The notes beneath the pieces were generated by a model. It was not told the origin of the DNA. It saw only the letters and a list, made by a program, of their open reading frames with translations, and did not search any database. The position numbers and the translations under genes are program-made. Shown here piece after piece: positions 1 through 5,483 of a stretch of 10,728 bases of DNA (positions are counted from its first letter, which is position 1; every line of letters starts with the position of its first letter). The stretch comes from an uncultured Gardnerella sp. (GTDB lineage: Bacteria; Actinomycetota; Actinomycetes; Actinomycetales; Bifidobacteriaceae). The DNA lies in NCBI GenBank assembly GCA_947292085.1, contig CAMYPN010000032.1:1-10728 (forward strand), read 5' to 3'.

Positions 1-1179
1 GAACTTAAAGATGTACCAGACATAAAGGTCATTACGGGAATTCGTAGAAGTGGTAAATCTAAACTGTTAGATGCTTTTAGTTCACGTATCCAACAAGATG
101 CTAATGCGAATGTAATTCGAATAAATCTAAATCAGAAAAAGTATCAAAAACTTTTAGAAGAGGATGCTTTATATAACTATATTGAAGAACATTGTGTGGA
201 TGGTAAATCGAATTATCTTTTTGTAGACGAAATTCAACTTTGCAATGGCTTCGAACGTGTGATTAATAGCATTCATGATGAAGAATTATGTGACATATAT
301 GTTACTGGCTCTAACGCTTTTCTGCTTTCAAGTGATCTTGCTACTTTGTTTGGCGGTAGAGTGTTTGAAATTAGCATGTACCCATTTTCTTTTGCTGAAT
401 TTTGTAAATATTATTCAAAAACAGATAATGATGAAAGTTATATTGATAAGAGTGATATAGATAAGTATTTCGATGAATACTATGTACGTGGCGGAATGCC
501 TGGATCTTACTTATATAACAAAGATTACGATGCGCGAAAGTATGTTGAAGGAATATATCGTACAACTATAGTAAAAGATATCGTGCAAAAATATGGCATA
601 GAAAACGAAGATCTACTTGTTATGATTGCGAATTTCCTTATGGACAATGTTGGTAATTGTACTTCGATTCGCAATGTTGCTTCTGTGCTAACGTCAAAAA
701 CTTATAAAACTAATGATAAAACAGTCGGTGCTCATATTAGTTATTTATGTAAATCATTCATGTTCTACCCAATACAACGTTATGATATTAAAGGCAAAAG
801 GTACCTTGAGTCAGATAAAAAGTATTATCTTGCCGATTTATCATTTAGGTTTTCGGAATTAGGTACTAGATATTCTGATGTTGGACATTTGTATGAGAAT
901 CTAGTGGCTATTGAACTTTTAAGACGCGGGTATGAGGTGTATGTTGGCAAGCTTTATACTAAGGAAATCGATTTTGTGGCAAAGAAGGACGGAAAGCTGA
1001 CTTATGTTCAAGTTTCTGACGATATTTCGCGCGAGGAGACTTTTGAACGAGAAATTAGTCCGTTGTTATCTATAAAAGACGCTTACCCAAAGATGATTAT
1101 TGCTCGTACTCGTCACGATGAGATGGAAAAAGACGGTGTAAAAATAGTTGATATAGCGCGATGGTTGTATGAGCGATGA
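1..1179 (+). CDS. DUF4143-family AAA+ ATPase, 5' end cut by window edge
   Basis: The reading frame is open from base 1, so the gene starts upstream; 392 residues are visible and probably only a short N-terminus is missing. Seen: Walker A GIRRSGKS (visible residues 13-20), Walker B YLFVDEIQ (72-79), then VTGSNAFLLSS and the PFSFAEF segment typical of this ATPase family. The C-terminal half carries the DUF4143 domain, a PD-(D/E)XK nuclease-like fold, with HLYENLVAIELLRRGYEV near 296-313, KEIDFVAKKDG near 321-331 and YVQVSDD near 335-341. Such proteins are common, often multicopy, in anaerobes and actinobacteria; their cellular role is poorly defined. A GTG at 196 is in frame but lies after Walker A, so it is not the start. 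The gene is AT-rich (33-37% G+C in two 60-base lines counted) compared with apbE downstream, and looks unrelated to the iron genes. Confidence 0.9.
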   Translation, partial: ELKDVPDIKVITGIRRSGKSKLLDAFSSRIQQDANANVIRINLNQKKYQKLLEEDALYNYIEEHCVDGKSNYLFVDEIQLCNGFERVINSIHDEELCDIYVTGSNAFLLSSDLATLFGGRVFEISMYPFSFAEFCKYYSKTDNDESYIDKSDIDKYFDEYYVRGGMPGSYLYNKDYDARKYVEGIYRTTIVKDIVQKYGIENEDLLVMIANFLMDNVGNCTSIRNVASVLTSKTYKTNDKTVGAHISYLCKSFMFYPIQRYDIKGKRYLESDKKYYLADLSFRFSELGTRYSDVGHLYENLVAIELLRRGYEVYVGKLYTKEIDFVAKKDGKLTYVQVSDDISREETFEREISPLLSIKDAYPKMIIARTRHDEMEKDGVKIVDIARWLYER

Positions 1180-1262
1180 TTTGGACTGAATGCGCGTAAT
1201 AAGGCTATTTTGTTCTTGTACTATTCTTCTCTTTCGCATATGGTTTAGATTATTAGGAAGGT

Positions 1263-1303
1263 TCATTTCGCAAAATTAAAAAATTTTCAAATTTGCGAAA
1301 TGA
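1263..1303. repeat. Perfect 12-bp inverted repeat
   Basis: TCATTTCGCAAA (1263-1274) is exactly reverse-complementary to TTTGCGAAATGA (1292-1303), separated by a 17-base A/T-rich loop. It sits about 85 bases after the ATPase stop codon. Neither side has the T-run expected of a Rho-independent terminator, so it may be a protein-binding site, a processing hairpin or a dispersed repeat. The inner word TTTGCGAA recurs twice more downstream. Confidence 0.75.
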
Positions 1304-1422
1304 GATTTGTGTGGTTTGCGAAGCGGGATTTGCTTGGTTTTAACGCGCGCAAATCATGTTATGCCGAAACGATAGGCGTGATGTTGCCGATGCTGACTAT
1401 GTTTCTATAGTGCGTTTTTGCG

Positions 1423-1489
1423 AAAATGTCGGTATAGATGAATGTTTTTTACTCGCTATGCTGCTATTTTTTAAAAATGTCGGTATAGA
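1423..1489 (+). repeat. 16-bp direct repeat, 51-bp period, upstream of apbE
   Basis: AAAATGTCGGTATAGA occurs at 1423-1438 and again at 1474-1489, a 51-bp period. Similarity beyond the 16 bases is loose (both continue with GAATG or ATG, and both units later contain GCTATG). An inverted partial copy, CGACATTTT, lies at 1513-1521 and overlaps the palindrome ATGTCGACAT at 1509-1518. The array ends about 70 bases before apbE, so a regulatory role is possible but unproven. Confidence 0.7.
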
Positions 1490-1580
1490 ATGCGACTTTC
1501 TGTAAGCTATGTCGACATTTTGCCGTTTTTGTCGTTTTGTTGCGGATTGTGACGAGTAACAGAGAGTTTTGACTTAGGGA

Positions 1581-1586
1581 GTGAGG
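1581..1586 (+). promoter_or_regulatory. Ribosome binding site that decides the apbE start
   Basis: GTGAGG at 1581-1586 lies 6 bases before the ATG at 1593 and serves well as its Shine-Dalgarno site. The in-frame GTG at 1581 is the first possible start, but the purine run AGGGA at 1576-1580 abuts it directly, leaving no spacing. ATG 1593 is therefore preferred, shortening the protein by four residues. Confidence 0.6.
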
Positions 1587-1592
1587 CAAGCG

Positions 1593-2642
1593 ATGTTTAG
1601 GAATGTAATGGCGATTGAGCGCGCGCTTGGCACGGGGATTATTGTTTCTAGCAGCAAACCGATTCCGCAGCGCGTGCAGAAGCGGATTCGTGCTTTTATT
1701 GACGAGTATGAATCGGTGCTTTCTAGGTTTCGTGCAGATTCGCTTGTTTCGCGTATGGCTCGCGCGGAGTACGGCGGTGATTTTGAGTTTCCGTCGTGGG
1801 CGCAGCCGCTTTTTGCAATTTACGACGATTTTTACAATGCTACGCAAGGAGCTTTCGACGCGTGCGTTGGCGCGGATCTGCTTGCGCTTGGCTACGATAA
1901 TTCCGTGCAATTCGTTCCGGAGTCTGCTACTAGAGCTAGTGAGAATGAGAATAGCAGTAGTGGCAGTTGGGCTAATTATCGACGCGCTCTGCCAGTTACG
2001 TGGGGGAATATTTCGCGAGATAGTGGCAGCGCAACGCTTCACACAAATCAACCAGTGCAGCTTGATTTTGGTGCAGCTGGTAAAGGTTATTTTGTAGATC
2101 TCGTAACGCAGATTATTAAAGAGGAGCTTAGTGGCGAGATGCCTGCGGATAGTGATTCGTCTGCGGATTTTGATTTTTTGGTTAACGCTGGCGGAGATAT
2201 GCGCGCTTGTTTTAGCGAAGAGAATAATCAAATAAAAGTGGCTCTGGAAAATCCGTTTGACACAACTCAAGCAGTTGCAGTGGCATCAATCGCAAGCGGA
2301 ACGCTGTGTGCGTCGTCTAGCGCAAGAAAGCGTTGGAAAGTAAAAGACGCGAATTGTCTTGCATCTAATGCTTTTGAATCTAATTTAATTGCAACTCACC
2401 TTATCAACGCTTTAGATGGAGCTCCTGCGCAAAAGCTCTCTGCAAGCTGGGCGTATATTCCTGCTAAAACTTGCGATTTCCCAACTGCTTATGCCGATGC
2501 GCTCGCAACGGCATTGTTTGTATCGCAAGAAAGCGATTTGCAAAAAATCGTGCAAACTACCGGTGCTGAGTTTGCTGTAATAATGCCCAATCGCACTGTT
2601 CGTGCAACTACAAACTTCCCCGCGCACTTTTTTGCTGAATAA
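1593..2642 (+). CDS. apbE: FAD:protein FMN transferase (ApbE family)
   Basis: ApbE enzymes split FAD and attach FMN to a Ser/Thr of target proteins such as RnfG/NqrC-type FMN-binding domains, using Mg2+. Seen in the 349-residue product: LDFGAAGKGYFVD (157-169), matching the DxGGxAKGYxVD motif; LVNAGGDMRA (196-205); THLINALDGAPA (268-279), equivalent to the HIIDPRTGxP histidine motif; and ADALATALFV (301-310), the C-terminal metal-binding motif. A Ser/Asn/Glu-rich insertion occupies roughly 110-127. The N-terminus has no hydrophobic signal segment or lipobox, although ApbE acting on secreted targets is often exported. The gene is richer in G+C (about 46-53% by 300-base blocks) than the ATPase gene before it. 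It precedes the iron operon by 265 bases. The likely local substrate is the FMN-binding lipoprotein beginning at 10316. Confidence 0.93.
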   Translation: MFRNVMAIERALGTGIIVSSSKPIPQRVQKRIRAFIDEYESVLSRFRADSLVSRMARAEYGGDFEFPSWAQPLFAIYDDFYNATQGAFDACVGADLLALGYDNSVQFVPESATRASENENSSSGSWANYRRALPVTWGNISRDSGSATLHTNQPVQLDFGAAGKGYFVDLVTQIIKEELSGEMPADSDSSADFDFLVNAGGDMRACFSEENNQIKVALENPFDTTQAVAVASIASGTLCASSSARKRWKVKDANCLASNAFESNLIATHLINALDGAPAQKLSASWAYIPAKTCDFPTAYADALATALFVSQESDLQKIVQTTGAEFAVIMPNRTVRATTNFPAHFFAE

Positions 2643-2702
2643 TCACTATGAGAAACATGTTTAATGAGTTTGTTGGGCTTATTGGCTTCTCTCAAAACGA
2701 AA

Positions 2703-2791
2703 GATAATTCTCGTTATCAATATCATTTTTGATATATAAGCATATTTTTTACTCCGAACTATATCAATCTAGTTGATATATCGATATCATA
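2703..2791. promoter_or_regulatory. Cluster of TATCAA/TTGATA inverted repeats, candidate operator
   Basis: Seen: GATAA (2703-2707) with TTATC (2714-2718); ATATCA (2720-2725) with TGATAT (2730-2735), a perfect 6-4-6 inverted repeat; TATATCAA (2760-2767) with TTGATATA (2773-2780), a perfect 8-5-8 inverted repeat; and the palindrome ATATCGATAT (2778-2787). The word TATCAA or its complement also recurs in the gap before the DUF2318 gene. The position ahead of iron-uptake genes suggests a metal-responsive repressor site, loosely reminiscent of Fur boxes (GATAAT repeats) and unlike the DtxR/IdeR consensus. This assignment is inference; chance AT-richness could contribute. Confidence 0.4.
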
Positions 2792-2897
2792 TTCATGTGG
2801 GGCCTTTGTAATGGCAAGTTTTAGTTGGGCTGCTCAACTGGGGTAGAGCGTAAGAAAACATTAAGAAGTATGCATCAGAAATATGCATAAAGGTGCG

Positions 2898-2902
2898 AGG
2901 AG
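2898..2902 (+). promoter_or_regulatory. Ribosome binding site that decides the FTR1 start
   Basis: AGGAG at 2898-2902 stands 5 bases before ATG 2908. The longer in-frame alternative GTG at 2893 has only AAAG directly before it and would put this AGGAG inside the coding region. Starting at 2908 also gives a cleaner signal peptide. Confidence 0.75.
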
Positions 2903-2907
2903 ATGTT

Positions 2908-4674
2908 ATGCGCGCGTTATTAGAAATGCGCAAGATTGTACGAAGTGCTGCGTCTTTAATTATGGCACTCATGATTGCTATAGCTTGTTGCCTTGGATTT
3001 TTTGCTCCTACGGTTTCGTATGCTACAGACGCTGACAGAGTGTACCAAAGTTGGAATGCTGTTTCGCAAGCTATAGATGATCAGTTTGAACAAGGACAGA
3101 GCAACTACAAAAACGGAAATATAGCTGCAGCTGCAACTAGATTCCAAGATGCATACAATTCTGTGTACGTTGCTTCTAATTTTATTACAGTTGTTCGAGA
3201 CACTATTGGTCAAGATAAAGTTCAATCGCAAACTGATAAGTTTCAACAATTACAAACGTTGGTATATCAACAAAATCAAGAATCTCAAATTAATGCAGTT
3301 GTTGTAGAACTAAAGTCTGATTTGGAAAAAACGGCAGAACAATTAGACGCAAACTCATCATTAGACAAACCTGAAGTGTATGCGAAAAAATTGCGTGCTC
3401 AAATCAAAGCAGAGCGCAAAAAACTTGACGCTGCAAAAAAGAAGAATCTTGGCCGAAATGGTAGAACATGGGGTCAAGTAGCGCAAGAAATGAGCGTAAT
3501 TCTTGATAAAGCGGTAAAAACTTACGCTCAGGGCGGCAAAAATGCTGGGTCTCAAGCTGTAGATCTTATTAATGAAGCGTACTATCAGCATTACGAAAAG
3601 CTTGGTTTTGAGAAAAACGTTATGAACGCTATTAGCGGAAGCCGTGTATCTGAAGTTGAGTATCAATTCAAAGAGTGCCGTCAAACAATGAACAACGGTG
3701 GTTCTATTGATCAAACTCGTGAACTTGTTAAAAATTTGAAATCAATGCTATCTGTAGACGCAGCAAAGCTAGACGGAGGAGCATCTGCAAACGCAAATCC
3801 TTTCATGCAGTTTATAACAAGTTCTTTCGGCCAAGCCTTCGTTATCCTGCTTCGTGAAGGATTAGAAGCGCTGCTTGTTGTTGCGGCGATTATCGCTTAC
3901 CTTATTAAATCCGGCCATAAGAAAATGGTTAAGTACATTTATCTAGGCGTTGTTGTTGGTATTGCTGCATCTCTTGCTGTAGCAGCACTGTTTGGTGTGC
4001 TATTTAACGGCTCTGGTCCGCAGCAAGAAATAACAGAAGGCGTAGTAGCGCTTTTTGCTATGCTAATGCTTCTGTATACCAGCAATTGGATGATTTCACG
4101 CTCTTCTGTACAAGCATGGAATTCTTATATTCGCAAGCAAACCACGGCTGCAGTTTCTAAAGGAAGTTTAATATCGCTTTCTCTCTTAAGTTTCCTCGCA
4201 GTATTTCGTGAAGGTGCTGAAACTGTAATATTCTATCAAGCTATTTTTGCAGTTTCCGACGGAGCTGATTCCATGATTTGGACAGGTTTTGCGTCTGCTG
4301 CAGCTGTGTTGGTAGCAATATTCCTTCTTATACGTTTTGCTTCAGTACACATTCCAGTAAGACCATTCTTTGCAGGCACAAGTGCACTTATGTCGATTCT
4401 GGTAGTAATTTTTGCCGGCGGCGGCATGCACGCGCTTATAGAAGGCGATGCTGTATCGGGAATATATATTCAAGGCTTGCCAACTAACGATTGGCTTGGA
4501 TTCTATCCGTATGTGGAAACGATTGTTGCGCAAATCATAGCTGCAATAGTTGTTATTTCGCTACTATGCGTATCTATTGCGCGAAGCCGCGGAAAACGTA
4601 CAGATAAGACTCCTATAGAGACGTCCGAAGATAGTAGTTCACAAGAAATTGCGGAGTCTTCTTCGGCAAAATAA
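2908..4674 (+). CDS. FTR1-family high-affinity iron permease with N-terminal periplasmic domain
   Basis: FTR1 permeases carry iron across the cytoplasmic membrane through paired RExxE motifs. The 588-residue product has a signal-peptide-like N-terminus (hydrophobic 14-33, possible cleavage after VSYA at 39), then a Lys/Gln/Glu-rich helical extracytoplasmic region (about 40-300) resembling the imelysin/EfeO-like domain of bacterial FTR1 fusions. About seven membrane segments follow (roughly 311-333, 339-364, 374-394, 417-447, 455-480, 487-510, 535-557). RExxE motifs are intact as REGLE (316-320) and REGAE (434-438). The tail is short and Ser/Glu-rich. The P19 gene follows after 43 bases, probably in the same transcript. 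It corresponds to Campylobacter cj1658 and, from memory, to B. breve bfeU. The upstream TATCAA repeats suggest metal-responsive control, not demonstrated here. Confidence 0.95.
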   Translation: MRALLEMRKIVRSAASLIMALMIAIACCLGFFAPTVSYATDADRVYQSWNAVSQAIDDQFEQGQSNYKNGNIAAAATRFQDAYNSVYVASNFITVVRDTIGQDKVQSQTDKFQQLQTLVYQQNQESQINAVVVELKSDLEKTAEQLDANSSLDKPEVYAKKLRAQIKAERKKLDAAKKKNLGRNGRTWGQVAQEMSVILDKAVKTYAQGGKNAGSQAVDLINEAYYQHYEKLGFEKNVMNAISGSRVSEVEYQFKECRQTMNNGGSIDQTRELVKNLKSMLSVDAAKLDGGASANANPFMQFITSSFGQAFVILLREGLEALLVVAAIIAYLIKSGHKKMVKYIYLGVVVGIAASLAVAALFGVLFNGSGPQQEITEGVVALFAMLMLLYTSNWMISRSSVQAWNSYIRKQTTAAVSKGSLISLSLLSFLAVFREGAETVIFYQAIFAVSDGADSMIWTGFASAAAVLVAIFLLIRFASVHIPVRPFFAGTSALMSILVVIFAGGGMHALIEGDAVSGIYIQGLPTNDWLGFYPYVETIVAQIIAAIVVISLLCVSIARSRGKRTDKTPIETSEDSSSQEIAESSSAK

Positions 4675-4717
4675 CAAGCATAACGAAAGTAATAATAACC
4701 AATAGAAAAGGTTAGAT

Positions 4718-5350
4718 ATGAAGAATAAAAAAATAATATCAATTGCCGCTTTAGTTTTAGCTGGTGTGCTTGCATTTGCTGGCTGCGGTACGAATGGTAG
4801 CAATAGCGGTTCTTCAAAGAAGCCGCAAGCTTCTGAACAAAAGGCCGATGATAATGGCGGAGACAAAGGTTTCGAGGAGATTCCAGTAGGACCTCACCAA
4901 GATCAGAACATTGGACCTCTTACAGTTGGTGCTGTTTACTTCCAGCCAGTTGATATGGTTCCAGCAGGTATGGGCTTGAAAGCAAGCGAAGCAAGCTTCC
5001 ACCTTGAGGCAGATATTCACGCCAACAAGGAAGGTGCGAAACTTGGTTACGGTAAGGGCGAGTTCATTCCAGATTTGACAGTAAATTACGAAATTATTGA
5101 TAAAACTAGCGGTGCTTCTGCTGGTAAGGGTACGTTTATGCAGATGAACGCTTCCGATGGCCCTCACTATGGTGCAAACGTTAAGCTAGACAAAGCTGGT
5201 TCTTACAAGTTGGTTCTTTCGATCGAATCTCCAGAAAAGCGCGGCTGGATGTTGCATGTCGATCCTGCTACCGGCGTAACCGGTCGCTTCTGGACTGAGC
5301 CAATCAAGGCAACATTCGATGATTGGAAGTACACTCCACGTCAGTGGTAA
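4718..5350 (+). CDS. P19/Tp34-family iron-binding lipoprotein
   Basis: This family (Pfam Tp34, 'Fe2+ transport protein') binds iron, and copper in crystals, outside the membrane and serves the FTR1 partner. The 210-residue product has a lipoprotein signal with lipobox FAGC (Cys23 would be lipidated), a Ser/Gly/Lys/Asp linker (24-52) and the conserved beta-sandwich domain. Candidate metal-site residues lie in SFHLEADIHA (His95, Glu97, His101), MQMNASDGPHYGANV (Met141, Met143, His150) and the MLHVDP segment (His180). Length and motifs fit an intact member. ATG 4718 follows AAAAGG (4706-4711) at 6-base spacing. It lies 43 bases after the FTR1 gene and 133 bases before the DUF2318 gene. Equivalent to Campylobacter P19 (cj1659) and, from memory, to B. 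breve bfeO. The lipid anchor suits a Gram-positive cell, where it replaces a free periplasmic protein. Confidence 0.93.
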   Translation: MKNKKIISIAALVLAGVLAFAGCGTNGSNSGSSKKPQASEQKADDNGGDKGFEEIPVGPHQDQNIGPLTVGAVYFQPVDMVPAGMGLKASEASFHLEADIHANKEGAKLGYGKGEFIPDLTVNYEIIDKTSGASAGKGTFMQMNASDGPHYGANVKLDKAGSYKLVLSIESPEKRGWMLHVDPATGVTGRFWTEPIKATFDDWKYTPRQW

Positions 5351-5353
5351 ATT

Positions 5354-5404
5354 CTCAGTAATTTTATGTGGTTATTCGTTTAGTTTTTATAACTGAGTGT
5401 TTTA
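5354..5404 (+). terminator. Weak hairpin after the P19 gene, possible leaky terminator
   Basis: CTCAGT (5354-5359) can pair with ACTGAG (5392-5397), extended by a couple of A-T pairs after a mismatch. GTGTTTTA follows, a short T-run. The stem is short and the loop long, so it would at best terminate partially. Its place between the FTR1/P19 pair and the DUF2318/ABC genes fits a boundary between two transcription units. Confidence 0.3.
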
Positions 5405-5420
5405 ATCGATAGAAAATAGC

Positions 5421-5442
5421 TGATAATCAAATTATTGATAAT
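5421..5442. promoter_or_regulatory. GATAAT/TTGATA repeats, candidate operator and promoter region
   Basis: TGATAAT occurs twice, at 5421-5427 and 5436-5442, a 15-bp spacing. ATAAT-CAA-ATTAT (5423-5435) is an inverted repeat. TTATTGATAA (5432-5441) read on the other strand contains TTATCAATA, which also occurs at 2714-2722 before the FTR1 gene. GATAAT also resembles a -10 box, but no good -35 partner was found. A second promoter here would match the separate bfeUO and sif transcription units recalled from B. breve. Confidence 0.35.
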
Positions 5443-5483
5443 AAAATTATTTATTTAAATAACAAGCAGTAAAGGAGGGAGTT

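Larger units (their letters stand above)
1180..1592. other. Gene-free intergenic stretch with repeats
   Basis: I see no convincing coding sequence in these 413 bases. The stretch holds a perfect 12-bp inverted repeat (1263-1303), four copies of the word TTTGCGAA in either orientation (1267-1274, 1292-1299, 1315-1322, 1417-1424), a 16-bp direct repeat (1423-1438 and 1474-1489) and a palindrome ATGTCGACAT (1509-1518). The apbE promoter must lie here unless apbE is read through from upstream, but no pair of -35 and -10 boxes with normal spacing stands out. No run of T follows any hairpin, so a classical intrinsic terminator for the ATPase gene is not evident. Confidence 0.6.
2643..2907 (+). promoter_or_regulatory. 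Leader region of the iron operon
   Basis: This 265-base gap separates apbE from the FTR1 gene and should contain the FTR1 promoter. Bases 2703-2791 are very AT-rich and full of inverted repeats (separate entry). Bases 2823-2849 can form two mutually exclusive hairpins. ATGCAT occurs twice (2870-2875, 2883-2888) just before the ribosome site. No strong -35/-10 pair is visible; GATAAT (2703-2708) with TTGGCT (2682-2687) at 15-base spacing is only a weak candidate. No classical terminator follows apbE, so read-through is possible. Confidence 0.5.

Noticed and set aside
196..198. GTG at 196 as the start of the DUF4143 ATPase
   Set aside because: The frame is open back to base 1 and encodes the Walker A motif upstream, so the gene is truncated by the window edge, not started here.
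1423..1489. CRISPR-like array from the repeated 16-mer
   Set aside because: There are only two copies, the repeat is short, the intervening sequence resembles repeat flanks, and no cas gene is nearby.
1433..1489. TATAGA inside each 16-bp repeat as a -10 promoter box
   Set aside because: No acceptable -35 element at 16-18 bases upstream of either copy; TTGCGA at 1418-1423 is only 9 bases away.
1464..2270. Long open frame on the minus strand (268 codons) opposite apbE
   Set aside because: Its product is rich in Arg/Asn/Ile/Thr with no recognisable motif, while the plus strand carries every ApbE motif in order. It is a shadow of apbE.
2827..2900. tRNA gene suggested by GCTCAACTGGGGTAGAGC
   Set aside because: Only a D-arm-like piece is present. 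No anticodon arm, T-loop (GGTTCGAATCC-like) or acceptor stem follows.
2893..2907. GTG at 2893 as the start of the FTR1 permease
   Set aside because: It lacks a spaced ribosome site, whereas ATG 2908 has AGGAG five bases upstream and gives a normal signal peptide.
3361..3714. Minus-strand open frame of 117 codons opposite the FTR1 gene
   Set aside because: No ribosome site, no family likeness, fully inside a confident plus-strand gene.
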